Source: Xenorhabdus indica (lineage in GTDB: Bacteria; Pseudomonadota; Gammaproteobacteria; Enterobacterales; Enterobacteriaceae). From it: a DNA stretch of 64,000 bases. The stretch covers positions 1 to 64,000 of the forward strand of contig NZ_NKHP01000015.1 in assembly GCF_014467235.1 (NCBI RefSeq). The letters are read 5' to 3'. The notes beneath the pieces are model-generated. The model saw nothing but the letters and a program-made list of their open reading frames with translations. It did no database searches and had not been told where the DNA came from. The first letter of the stretch is position 1. Every line of letters starts with the position of its first letter. Position numbers and translations under genes: made by a program. Below, piece after piece: positions 50,319 to 59,597 of the stretch.

Positions 50319-51173
50319 CTAGGCTAACGTCCCATAAATCGTCAACAAGGCAACAATGATCACAATCGTAAATGTCGCTTTTTTCGCGATTTTTACTGCT
50401 GCCAGGGGAGTCTCCAAAAGATCCAGATGAGGTTCCTTACTCAATGCAAATTGAGCCAATTGACTGACCACTTTATATTGGGATGTCCGCAAGTCGCTGA
50501 GTGATGCAATCCAGGCAGGTAATGCCTTTTCACCATGTCCCAACAGAGCATAAGCGATACCAGCCAAACGTGCAGGGATCCAATCCAGACAATTTAATAA
50601 CGCATCAACACCTGATTGAGCACGTTGTACAGTAGTCCCATATCTTGCTAACCATCCTTGATATGCTCTTAAAAAACCATAACCCATCAAAATTGCCGGG
50701 CCAAATTCCCCCATCACGACTAACCAGAAAATTGGAGCAAGGTAGTAACGGAAATTGATCCAGATTAATGCGTTCTGTATTTCACGCAATCGTTCATCTT
50801 TTGTTATATTCGATGGAATTCCTTGTCCCATTGTCAAATGGGTAAGATGGATATTTTGCTGATCTGAATCATCAATACGCACAGCTCGGAGATATTCACG
50901 ATAGCTATGACGCAAAGAACCCGCACCAACACATAACAAACTAATCATGATGCTCAATAAAATTGCCGGCATACCAAAAACCACTGTACTCAGAACCCCA
51001 ATGAGCTTCCAGATCAAAAAAATAACCACAAGGGTCATCCCTAAGCTTGCCCACAGTGAATATAATTTTACTCTGGCAAAAAAAGGGGCCAGATAGTGTT
51101 CCAACTGCCAATGGTCTCCCATTTTAAAAATGCGCTCCCATGCCAGTATTAACAATAGGATAAAGAGGGTCAT
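50319..51173 (-). CDS. ampE: Inner-membrane protein AmpE
   Basis: 284 residues with four to five membrane segments, family of AmpE, proposed to link beta-lactamase induction to peptidoglycan recycling. The start MTLFILLLILAWERIFKMGDHW, then HWQLEHYLAPFF, and ALIWINFRYYLAPIFWL and GHGEKALPAW match E. coli. Its ATG overlaps the ampD stop (ATGA). An open frame upstream of this start belongs to ampD. Confidence 0.93.
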   Translation of the reverse strand: MTLFILLLILAWERIFKMGDHWQLEHYLAPFFARVKLYSLWASLGMTLVVIFLIWKLIGVLSTVVFGMPAILLSIMISLLCVGAGSLRHSYREYLRAVRIDDSDQQNIHLTHLTMGQGIPSNITKDERLREIQNALIWINFRYYLAPIFWLVVMGEFGPAILMGYGFLRAYQGWLARYGTTVQRAQSGVDALLNCLDWIPARLAGIAYALLGHGEKALPAWIASLSDLRTSQYKVVSQLAQFALSKEPHLDLLETPLAAVKIAKKATFTIVIIVALLTIYGTLA

Positions 51174-51721
51174 CCAACTCGCTCCTTCAATAATTGCCGA
51201 TAATGTTCCCAATAAAAATAAGGCCCTGGGTCGGTTTTTCTACCCGGTGCGATTTCACTATGCCCTGTAATATTGTTACGAATATCAGGGTATTGTTTGA
51301 TAAGTAGCTGAGTGACTTCCACCAACTTAAAATACTGGATTTCAGTGAATGGTTCGTAATCCGTCCCTTCCAACTCAATACCTATTGAAAAATCATTACA
51401 CGTTTCACGATCACAATAACAGGAAACACCCGCATGCCAAGCCCTTTTATCGAATGGAACATACTGTACAACTTCACCATCTCGACGGATCAAACAGTGA
51501 GCAGAAACATGCAGTCCTTTTATCTCTTCAAAGAAAGGATCTTCATTGGGATCCAACGTTCCCATAAATAACTGATCAATATACGGCCCACCGAACTTAC
51601 CGGGTGGTAAGCTAATATTATGAATGACAAGTAATGATGGGATTTCCCCTTCCGGGCGCAAATCATAATGTGGAGAAGTCACTTTTCTGGCATCATCAAT
51701 CCACCCTTCATTTAACTTCAT
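51170..51721 (-). CDS. ampD: 1,6-anhydro-N-acetylmuramyl-L-alanine amidase AmpD
   Basis: 183 residues, amidase_2 family, cytoplasmic (no signal peptide). Cleaves the peptide from anhydro-muropeptides during wall recycling and so keeps ampC regulators quiet. Zinc ligands are the histidine of LVIHNISLPPG, the histidine of NITGHSEIAPGRKTDPGPYF and the aspartate of the same segment. It is divergent from the pilus genes; nadC, which lies between in E. coli, is absent. Confidence 0.94.
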   Translation of the reverse strand: MKLNEGWIDDARKVTSPHYDLRPEGEIPSLLVIHNISLPPGKFGGPYIDQLFMGTLDPNEDPFFEEIKGLHVSAHCLIRRDGEVVQYVPFDKRAWHAGVSCYCDRETCNDFSIGIELEGTDYEPFTEIQYFKLVEVTQLLIKQYPDIRNNITGHSEIAPGRKTDPGPYFYWEHYRQLLKERVG

Positions 51722-52061
51722 TCTCTTACTCCATCGAACTGTTTCATCGCTAATTTTTCCACAACATTGGAAGACAACTGCTCAAAGTGTAACAGATTAG
51801 TATGTTAGCATTTTCAATCGAGAGATTTTTTCGCTCTTACTTTCATTTGCGAGCAAGCTCGAAAATTTTCCAGTAAAAAATGTAATCAATAGTTATCTTT
51901 TCGAGCCATTTCCACAAAATTCACTAACATCATTTTCTTTTTTTAAAATATCTCCATCCTTATTAGCACCAACTCATATTAAAAATCATGCATCGCTCTG
52001 AAAAAAATATAGTGGGATATGCAGAAAAACACATAAAAGAAGAAAATAAAAAGGAGATAAT
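51722..52061. other. ampD-ppdD spacer, nadC missing
   Basis: 340 bases with no gene. In E. coli nadC occupies this place. No remnant of nadC was recognised. It must carry the ampD promoter and the ppdD promoter. Confidence 0.5.
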
Positions 52062-52484
52062 ATGAATCAGCAAGGATTTACATTAATGGAAGTCATGGTT
52101 GTGATGGCAATTGTATCTATCCTTGGTGCAATTGGTATTCCCAGTTATCAAGGCTATATTCAAAAGGCAGCATTAACCGATGTACTCCAGGCTATTATAC
52201 CTTATAAGTCTGGAGTTGAAATTTGCCGTTTTGAAACAGAAAGCTACAAAGAGTGCAACACTGGTCATACATCCATTCCATCTGGTCACAATAGCCGTTA
52301 TATCAGTACTATAACTGTAAAAATGGGAGAAATAGCTATCGTTGGTAAACAAAATCTCAATGGCCTTAATGCCATCTTAAAACCGATTCAGGATATTAAA
52401 ACAGGTATTACACATTGGCAAACGACATGTAATGCCGAAAATGAATCATTAAAAACAAAATGTCAAGAAACACTGAAATTTTAA
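52062..52484 (+). CDS. ppdD: Type IV prepilin PpdD
   Basis: 140 residues. A short class a leader, MNQQG, is followed by FTLMEVMVVMAIVSILGAIG, the prepilin peptidase site and the hydrophobic helix with glutamate at +5. Cysteines at about residues 53, 63 and near the end may form the pilin disulfides. The following genes encode the assembly ATPase and platform protein. An AAGGAG site lies eight bases before the ATG. The prepilin peptidase is not in this window. Confidence 0.93.
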   Translation: MNQQGFTLMEVMVVMAIVSILGAIGIPSYQGYIQKAALTDVLQAIIPYKSGVEICRFETESYKECNTGHTSIPSGHNSRYISTITVKMGEIAIVGKQNLNGLNAILKPIQDIKTGITHWQTTCNAENESLKTKCQETLKF

Positions 52485-52615
52485 CAGTCATTAATTTAAT
52501 CATTAGTTAATAATTGAAAAATATAAAAATTCATTTTTATAAAAAATAATATCTTTCCAAGATACTATTTGGACAAAAATCATTAAGCCATTTAAATAGC
52601 AAAGGAATATAATAA

Positions 52616-54157
52616 ATGAAAAATACGGAAAATATTTTAATTGAAAGAAAAATCAAAGAACTCTGCCAAAAACATCAGGCAATTATTATAAAAAGGAATG
52701 CTTATACTATAACTATTGCCTGTAGCCAATCCCCTAACGAAGAGTTCATTGCTTCACTACGTTTTATTTCTGGTGCAATAATTGATTTTGATATTTGGCC
52801 AAAAGCTAAAATTGAATCTATGTTGACACAAGAAGGACCATTTATACCTTGTACAGAAAGTTACTGTGCTGAAAACGATGAAACAAAAACTTACCGAAGA
52901 GAAAAATTAAGTACTCCAAACAATAATCACAATGATACACAATTCAATGACAGCTATACCGAAGATATTGATACTCCCGTCATTCAGTTAATTAATCAGA
53001 CAATCTCAATCTCTATACAAAAAAGAGCATCAGATATTCATTTTGAACCTTCTCAATACAACTATCGGATACGTATTCGAGTTGATGGTGTGCTGCATTC
53101 TATGTCATCACCCTCTTCTCAAATGAATGCGGGTATTCCTGCTCGCTTAAAAATCATGGCAAAACTTAATATTGCTGAAAAGCGCCAACCGCAAGACGGG
53201 CAATTTGACTGGAATGATCACAAAACCAGTTATGCAATACGCATATCTACATTACCAACATTGTATGGAGAAAAAATTGTTCTGCGAATTTTAAACACCA
53301 TACACCAATTATCATTGGAACAACTCGGTCTATCTGAGTCCCATTTACAGCTTTTAAAGCAGAAACTTCGTGTACCACAGGGAATGATTGTGGTCACAGG
53401 TCCGACAGGAAGCGGTAAAACTGTCACATTGTATAGTTGCCTGAAATATTTAAATCAAGCGAAGAAGAATATCTGTAGTGTTGAAGATCCGGTAGAAATT
53501 CCTTTAACGGGCATCAATCAAACACAGGTAAATAACAAAATTGGACTCGATTTCGCTAAAGTCTTACGGGCATTATTGCGGCAAGATCCCGATATCATCA
53601 TGGTTGGTGAAATTCGTGATAACGAAACGGCTGAAATATCAATGAAAGCCGCTCAAACAGGCCATTTGGTTTTATCCACTCTGCATACGAATTCCACAAT
53701 AGACACACTATCTCGCTTGCAAAATCTTGGGGTTTCAGGCTATACCACTGCATCATGTGTAAAATTAATTATTGCCCAACGGTTAGTTCGCAAACTTTGT
53801 CCCCATTGCCGGCAAAAAACGGAAGAACCTACGATCATACATTTTGAAAACAGAGAAATAAAACAACAAATTACTGTGCAGCAATGGGTGGCAGTCGGCT
53901 GTGAACACTGTTTTTCTGGTTATTATGGCAGGACAGCCATCTATGAATTTCTCGAAATCAAGCCTGAACTCCAGCAAACTTTATCAGAACAATTTTCTGA
54001 CAAATTTCCTTGTTTGCCCGTCCGACAACAGCAAGCAACTCTTTTCTCTGCTGGATTGGAGTTAGTAGAACAGGGGACAACGACACTGGAAGAGATTTAT
54101 CAAATTACAGGACAAGAGACATATCCAATAGAGATCAAGGCAGAGAGTACAGAATGA
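52616..54157 (+). CDS. hofB: Type IV pilus assembly ATPase HofB (GspE/PilB family)
   Basis: 513 residues. Powers pilus or pseudopilus assembly. Walker A GPTGSGKT near residue 262, Asp box and Walker B VEDPVEI and LRQDPDIIMVGEIRD, the His box TGHLVLSTLHTNS, and a zinc site of CPHC and CEHC pairs (near 394 and 433). The N-terminal region is shorter than in PilB. A 130-base AT-rich gap separates it from ppdD; its stop overlaps hofC by four bases. Confidence 0.93.
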   Translation: MKNTENILIERKIKELCQKHQAIIIKRNAYTITIACSQSPNEEFIASLRFISGAIIDFDIWPKAKIESMLTQEGPFIPCTESYCAENDETKTYRREKLSTPNNNHNDTQFNDSYTEDIDTPVIQLINQTISISIQKRASDIHFEPSQYNYRIRIRVDGVLHSMSSPSSQMNAGIPARLKIMAKLNIAEKRQPQDGQFDWNDHKTSYAIRISTLPTLYGEKIVLRILNTIHQLSLEQLGLSESHLQLLKQKLRVPQGMIVVTGPTGSGKTVTLYSCLKYLNQAKKNICSVEDPVEIPLTGINQTQVNNKIGLDFAKVLRALLRQDPDIIMVGEIRDNETAEISMKAAQTGHLVLSTLHTNSTIDTLSRLQNLGVSGYTTASCVKLIIAQRLVRKLCPHCRQKTEEPTIIHFENREIKQQITVQQWVAVGCEHCFSGYYGRTAIYEFLEIKPELQQTLSEQFSDKFPCLPVRQQQATLFSAGLELVEQGTTTLEEIYQITGQETYPIEIKAESTE

Positions 54158-55353
54158 AAATGGAATATATTTATCAATGGCAAGCGATTAATAAAAAAGG
54201 AAATATTATAAGAGGAGAAAGTATTGGCCGAAATAGACACTCTATTTTCCAGTACTTGAGCCAACTTGATTTGCAACCTTATACGATAAAATGTAAAAAA
54301 TTTATTTATTACAGCGAAAAGGAAATTACTTATCGTCTGCATTTCATCCATCAACTAAATACATTACTGACATCAGGTATCCCTTTATTGCAGGGGCTGA
54401 CTATCCTATTACAAGAATGCAAGAACATCATTTGGCGATGTGTATTGACAGATCTTATTCAAAAAATCAGCCAAGGAGAATCATTTTCCACCGCGTTGCA
54501 ACACTATCCCCGATTATTTTCTCGCTTATTTTGCCAAATTATCGCAGTAGGGGAGCAAACCGGCCAACTCGAAACTTGCTGCCAACTACTCATTCATAGA
54601 TTAGAACAACAAAATATACTGCATAAAAAGATCCAAAAAGCGTATCGCTATCCTTTGATAGTCGCCTTTATCACAGTACTTGTCATTTTGTTAATGTTAA
54701 TTGTCGTCCTGCCCGAATTCAAACAGGTATATTCTGCATTTGATGCCTCACTGCCATTATTAACACAAGGAGTTTTGTCAACCTCTGACTTTCTGACTAA
54801 CCGGGGTATACCACTTTTAACAACGATATTAATATTGGTAATCCTCTATTCCTGGTTACGTTTTCGATTCCCTATGTTGCATTCAAAGGAAAAAATGCTT
54901 CTTCTTAAGCTGCCTCTTTTCAGAAAACTCATAATCTACCAGCACACCAGCCAAATATTCCATATTCTGTTTATGACACAGAAAGCAGGTTTGACCTTAA
55001 CCCGCGGTCTGGAATGTACACTGAATGCAACACACCATCCTTTATTTATAGCGGGGATAAAAAGCCTTCACCGACAGATTCAGCAAGGGATACCAATGAG
55101 TAGTGCCTTGAAAAGAGAAGACTGTTTTCCGCCATTATGTAAACAATTTGTCATAATTGGTGAAGAATCAGGTGAACTTGACATATTTTTGGGTAATCTA
55201 GCGTTATGGTATCAAGAACAATTTATCAACTATGCTGATAAATTAGTGCAATTACTTGAACCAGTATTAATGCTGATTATGGCAGTGATTGTTGGCTTGC
55301 TACTACTCGCCATGTACTTGCCTATCTTTCAATTAGGTACTATTTTGGCGTAA
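54154..55353 (+). CDS. hofC: Type IV pilus platform protein HofC (GspF/PilC family)
   Basis: 399 residues with two T2SSF domains (about 60-185 and 265-385), each leading into hydrophobic helices (LIVAFITVLVILLMLIVVLP near 170; MLIMAVIVGLLLLAMYLP at the end). Holds the ATPase at the inner membrane. The ATG at 54154 overlaps the hofB stop (ATGA). The GEQTGQLE and GEESGELD motifs are family hallmarks. In E. coli guaC lies between hofC and coaE; it is absent here. Confidence 0.93.
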   Translation: MKMEYIYQWQAINKKGNIIRGESIGRNRHSIFQYLSQLDLQPYTIKCKKFIYYSEKEITYRLHFIHQLNTLLTSGIPLLQGLTILLQECKNIIWRCVLTDLIQKISQGESFSTALQHYPRLFSRLFCQIIAVGEQTGQLETCCQLLIHRLEQQNILHKKIQKAYRYPLIVAFITVLVILLMLIVVLPEFKQVYSAFDASLPLLTQGVLSTSDFLTNRGIPLLTTILILVILYSWLRFRFPMLHSKEKMLLLKLPLFRKLIIYQHTSQIFHILFMTQKAGLTLTRGLECTLNATHHPLFIAGIKSLHRQIQQGIPMSSALKREDCFPPLCKQFVIIGEESGELDIFLGNLALWYQEQFINYADKLVQLLEPVLMLIMAVIVGLLLLAMYLPIFQLGTILA

Positions 55354-55488
55354 CAGCTTAATTTGCATGTTTTCATTATTTTTTCTCAAGGGGTGTAAAA
55401 ACTGGAATTATACATGTTTGTTTATAGCTCATGTGCATCCCTTGAGTTACAATTTGCATATGCTATCAGAAATCTTTTAAGGGATAGA

Positions 55489-56112
55489 ATGAATTATATT
55501 GTTGCACTCACAGGTGGAATTGGTAGCGGTAAGACGACTATCTCTAATGTATTTTCATCCCTTGGTGTCCCGCTTGTTGATGCAGATATTATTGCCAGAG
55601 AGGTTGTTACTCTTGGTTCTCCCGCATTACAAGCAATTTCAGAATACTTTGGCTCCGACATCTTATTACCAGATGGCAGTTTAAACCGCACCGCGCTACG
55701 TCAGAAGATTTTTTCAGCACCAGAAGAGAAACAATGGCTCAACTCACTTCTTCATCCACTAATACATGCAGAAACACAACAGCAATTAAATCAGGTCAGT
55801 TATCCTTATGTTATTTGGGTTGTTCCTCTGTTAATAGAAAACAACTTAACACACTTGGCTGACCGTATCCTGGTTGTTGATGTTCCTCCTGAGATACAAA
55901 TCAGCCGGACAATTACACGTGATGGCATCAGCCGTGAACAAGTTGAAAATATTCTGGCTGCGCAAGCCAGCCGTCAAGAACGGCTGGAAAAGGCAGATGA
56001 TGTCATACTTAACGATCAAAAAAAGCAAGATCTCACTGCACGTATAATCGAATTACATCAAAAATATTTGAAACAAGCAGAATTAGTTAGACAGGAAGAA
56101 CGTAATGAATGA
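55489..56112 (+). CDS. coaE: Dephospho-CoA kinase (CoaE)
   Basis: 207 residues. Last step of CoA synthesis. P-loop [17 protein letters not shown] at the start, DADIIAREV and the [18 protein letters not shown] region. I chose the ATG at 55489, preceded by AAGGGATAG, because upstream codons lack family similarity. The end overlaps zapD by eight bases. Confidence 0.95.
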   Translation: MNYIVALTGGIGSGKTTISNVFSSLGVPLVDADIIAREVVTLGSPALQAISEYFGSDILLPDGSLNRTALRQKIFSAPEEKQWLNSLLHPLIHAETQQQLNQVSYPYVIWVVPLLIENNLTHLADRILVVDVPPEIQISRTITRDGISREQVENILAAQASRQERLEKADDVILNDQKKQDLTARIIELHQKYLKQAELVRQEERNE

Positions 56113-56863
56113 TGAAACCTCCGCTATTATTTTTGAACACCCACTAAATGAGAAAATGCGTTCATGGTTGAGGATTGAGTCTTCACTACAACAACTAGAA
56201 AAACAGCGTTATCTGGATTCACAAGCAAACAGTCTCGCGTTTTTTCGTACGATTGCTGAATTAATTGAGATATTGGAACGTGGTGAAGTGCGCTCTGAAT
56301 TATTAAAGGAACTGGATCGCCAACAAATAAAATTAAAACAATGGCTCAGTGCACCTAATGTGGACACTCCTATGATTCACAAACTGATAGAGCAACTAAA
56401 AGAGCGGAGCCTCGCATTACATCATGCTCCGCGCCTTAGCCAACAAATTAAAGAAGATCGTATTATCAGCATGGTGCGTCAACGGCTCAGCATCCCTGGA
56501 GGATGTTGCAGTTTTGACTTACCGACATTACATCTGTGGCTACATCTACCACAATCTATCCGGGATGAAACAGTTAAATCCTGGCTAGACAGTTTGTTAC
56601 CATTAAAACAAGCATTAGAAAGTATTCTAGGGCTGATACGCCACTCAACGATGTTCTCTGCGCAAATCAGTCATAACGGTTTCTATCAGGGAAACGCCGA
56701 TGAGGCAGATCTATTGAGATTAAAATTAGATATTGTGCTGAACTCACTGATTTATCCACAAATCTCCGGCCACAAAACCCGTTTTGCTATCCGTTTCTTA
56801 CCAATGGATAGTGAAAACGGTACTGTGCCTACGCATTTGTCATTTGAATTGGCCTGCTGTTAA
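56105..56863 (+). CDS. zapD: Cell division protein ZapD
   Basis: 252 residues of the ZapD (YacF, DUF1342) family, an FtsZ bundling factor. [24 protein letters not shown] at the start and [18 protein letters not shown] in the middle are typical. It overlaps coaE and is followed by yacG, the conserved coaE-zapD-yacG order. Confidence 0.95.
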   Translation: MNDETSAIIFEHPLNEKMRSWLRIESSLQQLEKQRYLDSQANSLAFFRTIAELIEILERGEVRSELLKELDRQQIKLKQWLSAPNVDTPMIHKLIEQLKERSLALHHAPRLSQQIKEDRIISMVRQRLSIPGGCCSFDLPTLHLWLHLPQSIRDETVKSWLDSLLPLKQALESILGLIRHSTMFSAQISHNGFYQGNADEADLLRLKLDIVLNSLIYPQISGHKTRFAIRFLPMDSENGTVPTHLSFELACC

Positions 56864-56896
56864 TATAATCATCAAACTAAGCAGGAGAGAACTAAA

Positions 56897-57082
56897 ATGT
56901 CTGAAGTATTGACTGTCGCATGCCCGACATGCGGCAAGACAATAATATGGGGTGAAATCAGTCCTCATCGCCCATTTTGCAGTAAACGTTGCCAGTTAAT
57001 TGACTTGGGCGAATGGGCGAATGAAGAAAAGAAAATCCCCAGTCAGGGCGACAGTACAGAAAATGATGACTGGAGTGAATAA
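56897..57082 (+). CDS. yacG: DNA gyrase inhibitor YacG
   Basis: 61 residues. Zinc-binding protein with CPTCGK and FCSKRCQ (C-x2-C and C-x3-C) and the [14 protein letters not shown] stretch that contacts GyrB in known homologues. AGGAGAG precedes the ATG, 33 bases after zapD. Confidence 0.94.
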   Translation: MSEVLTVACPTCGKTIIWGEISPHRPFCSKRCQLIDLGEWANEEKKIPSQGDSTENDDWSE

Positions 57083-57159
57083 CCTGATTAGTAATCACAT
57101 CTTATATTTCCGCCTGCATTGGGCGAAAGTGTACGGTGCTTTTCGCTAAAACATATCAC

Positions 57160-57200
57160 GGTAGTATCGAATCATCTGGCACTACCGCGATATCTGTTTC
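57160..57200. terminator. Terminator between yacG and mutT
   Basis: CGGTAGT and ACTACCG pair, extended outward by AAACATATCa / GATATcTGTTT, forming a long stem with a 15-base loop. Lies between two convergent genes and probably serves both. Confidence 0.65.
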
Positions 57201-57207
57201 AATTAGT

Positions 57208-57603
57208 TTAACCTTTAGTTAATAGATTGACGATACTGCGGTTTGCTGGTGGAAATTCATCAGCAATTAATTCAGCTTGCGGGATCCAACGATAAGGCTG
57301 TCCCTCTTTACCAAATGGCTCATTCTTCCATTGGTCAACCAAATAAAAGTAAAGGGTAATATTTCTGTCCGAGAATTCATGTATGATAGTTTCCAACAAT
57401 TCACAATGAGTTACCGTGATACCAACTTCCTCTTTTAATTCCCTGATCAAAGCCTGTTCTGGTGTTTCTCCCTGTTCGAGCTTCCCTCCCGGAAATTCCC
57501 AAAATCCCCCCATGTGTGAATCAGCACGGCGTTGGGTGATAAAAATTTCATCATTGCTATTTTTAATAATTCCTGCCGCAATATGCAGATATTTTTTTTC
57601 CAT
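57208..57603 (-). CDS. mutT: 8-oxo-dGTP diphosphatase MutT
   Basis: 131 residues. Removes 8-oxo-dGTP from the nucleotide pool. The Nudix box is complete: GGKLEQGETPEQALIREL followed by KEEVGI (G-x5-E-x7-REU-x-EE-x-GU). EFPGGK and the start KYLHIAAGIIKNSNDEIFITQR match E. coli. Unlike E. coli, where mutT follows secA on the same strand, here it is separated from secA by an ABC-F gene. Confidence 0.92.
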   Translation of the reverse strand: MEKKYLHIAAGIIKNSNDEIFITQRRADSHMGGFWEFPGGKLEQGETPEQALIRELKEEVGITVTHCELLETIIHEFSDRNITLYFYLVDQWKNEPFGKEGQPYRWIPQAELIADEFPPANRSIVNLLTKG

Positions 57604-57943
57604 AATACTTTTCCAGAATAGTCTTTCTTGCAGACCATAATAAAACAGCCTTACGGGAAAAACACAGGATTAATATCACGAGATCTAAGTCACTTCTTAT
57701 CTCTTTTTACCAAACCTTCCACAGATAAGAGAGTATTATGTATACAGATACTCAACAGATTTCGAATTACATCATAGTGGTAACCACTACACAACCATAG
57801 GTAATTATTTGATTTAAATACAATAATAGTAAGATATAACTGTGAGGTAACTTGGGAAATGAACAGAAAAAATTGCAAATAAGGCTCTGCCCAATAATTA
57901 AAAATAAGCATTTTACATCTTAAAGATTGAGGAAAAATCATTC
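57604..57943. other. Intergenic region upstream of the ABC-F gene
   Basis: 340 bases, no convincing gene. Leader-peptide attenuation is common before antibiotic-responsive ABC-F genes; no short peptide with a clear ribosome site plus terminator was recognised. Confidence 0.4.
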
Positions 57944-59533
57944 ATGCAATATGAAGATCAACCATTAATCGAAGCAAGGCAAATAACCTATCAATTTTCT
58001 GGTGAAATCAATCCATTATTTTCTAATATTGATATTTTTTTGCATACAGAACAACACGCTTTAGAGGGCCGTAACGGTATTGGCAAATCTTGGTTAGCAT
58101 CAATATTGGCACAACAAGTCTCGCCTTCAGAAGGAAATGTAAAACATTTTTGTGATGTCGGTTATTTGTCACAAGGCCTGTCTGCTTTTACCGGCAACGC
58201 TGGAGATATGCTCGGACTGACTAATATTATAAATGCCAATGAGCGCATCCTCGCTGGCGCTGGTGAAACGGTTGATTTTGACATTATGGAGGGAAATTGG
58301 GATTGGCAATTTCAAATCGAATCCTTATTGGCAGAAGGTGAGCTGGCCCCGGAGATATTAAACCAGCCCTTCGATTCACTGAGTGGAGGAGAACAAACTC
58401 GTCTTCGATTGTTGGCACTTAAAAGACGAGGAGCGGGTTTTATGATCCTGGATGAACCAAGTAACCATCTTGATCGACAAGGACGCCTTTGGTTAGCTCA
58501 GTGGCTAACAACATTCAATGGCGGTATTTTGCTGGTGACACATGACACTAAACTATTACAGCATGTGTCAGTTGTTTATGAACTCAGTGGGTTAGGATTA
58601 TCCCGTAGTACTGGTGGTTGGGAAACATGGCAGGAGAGTAAAAAACAGCTCCGGTTGGGTATACAACGTGATGTTGACCAGACCAGAAAAAACCTCAAGC
58701 AAGCTTTGCGCGATAAGCAAAGAGATCGGGAAAAAACTGATAAAAGGCAAAGTCAGGGTAAGCAGCGTAGGGAAAATGCCAACCAAGCTAAACTCCTTCT
58801 TGATTATTCACTTGGACGCTCAGAAGTCACGTTATCACGGATAGCAAAACAGAATGAAGAGAGATTGCAACGCAGCTCTTCATTAGCCGCTGAAGCCAGT
58901 GCAAAACTGGAAATTATCGATCCACTGTCAATCGCTGTTGCAATACCACAAGCAGCAACTTCTCCGTTGCTTTATTTACAAGATGTCATTTTGCCCTTTG
59001 GTTCCGACTCCTCTATTAGTTTAACCATAAATAATGGTGATCGTCTCGCTATTACTGGCAAAAATGGTAGCGGAAAATCGACCTTATTAAAGGTAATGGC
59101 AGGGCTATTAGCACCAAGAAAAGGTATCTGCCGAGTAACTTCTTCACATAATCTGATGGATCAGCACTTTTCATTTCTGGATAAGACACAGTCAGCTCTG
59201 TATAACTTTCAATTACAGTCACCAGGCTGGACTGAAGATCGTTACCGTACTCGGCTGGCACAACTACGTATGCGTGGAGAAGAAGCATTAAAACCTGTCA
59301 GTTATCTGAGCGGAGGTGAACAACTTAAGGTAGCTCTTGCTTGCCTATTTTGTGGGCCTTCCGCACCAGCCTTGCTGCTGTTGGATGAGCCGGATAATCA
59401 TCTGGATATTGAGTCACGAGAATTACTTCAACAAGCATTGCATGATTATACTGGTGCCATGATATTGATTTCCCATGACGACCAATTTCTTAAGGCTGTT
59501 GGCAATATGCAAGAATTGATACTGGGGAAATAA
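57944..59533 (+). CDS. ABC-F family ATPase
   Basis: 529 residues, two ABC domains in one chain and no membrane segment, the ABC-F layout of ribosome-acting ATPases. Domain 1: GRNGIGKS near residue 43, LSGGEQTRLRLLAL, LDEPSNHLD. A charged linker (about 225-320, RDVDQTRKNLKQALRDKQRD) joins domain 2: GKNGSGKS near 370, LSGGEQLKVALA, LDEPDNHLD. It is not obviously Uup, EttA, YheS or YbiT, and domain 1 is short. It may protect ribosomes from an antibiotic, its own or a rival's; this is inference. It sits between mutT and secA, where E. coli has no gene. Confidence 0.8.
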   Translation: MQYEDQPLIEARQITYQFSGEINPLFSNIDIFLHTEQHALEGRNGIGKSWLASILAQQVSPSEGNVKHFCDVGYLSQGLSAFTGNAGDMLGLTNIINANERILAGAGETVDFDIMEGNWDWQFQIESLLAEGELAPEILNQPFDSLSGGEQTRLRLLALKRRGAGFMILDEPSNHLDRQGRLWLAQWLTTFNGGILLVTHDTKLLQHVSVVYELSGLGLSRSTGGWETWQESKKQLRLGIQRDVDQTRKNLKQALRDKQRDREKTDKRQSQGKQRRENANQAKLLLDYSLGRSEVTLSRIAKQNEERLQRSSSLAAEASAKLEIIDPLSIAVAIPQAATSPLLYLQDVILPFGSDSSISLTINNGDRLAITGKNGSGKSTLLKVMAGLLAPRKGICRVTSSHNLMDQHFSFLDKTQSALYNFQLQSPGWTEDRYRTRLAQLRMRGEEALKPVSYLSGGEQLKVALACLFCGPSAPALLLLDEPDNHLDIESRELLQQALHDYTGAMILISHDDQFLKAVGNMQELILGK

Positions 59534-59554
59534 GTTCTTAAAGTTGAGCAAAGT

Positions 59555-59582
59555 AGCCAGCGATGAAATATCGCTGGCTGTT
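59555..59582 (+). terminator. Terminator between the ABC-F gene and secA
   Basis: AGCCAGCGA (59555-59563) and TCGCTGGCT (59571-59579) form a perfect stem, followed by GTTTAT on the plus strand. Convergent secA may also use it. Confidence 0.65.
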
Positions 59583-59597
59583 TATGACTAATTTTAA

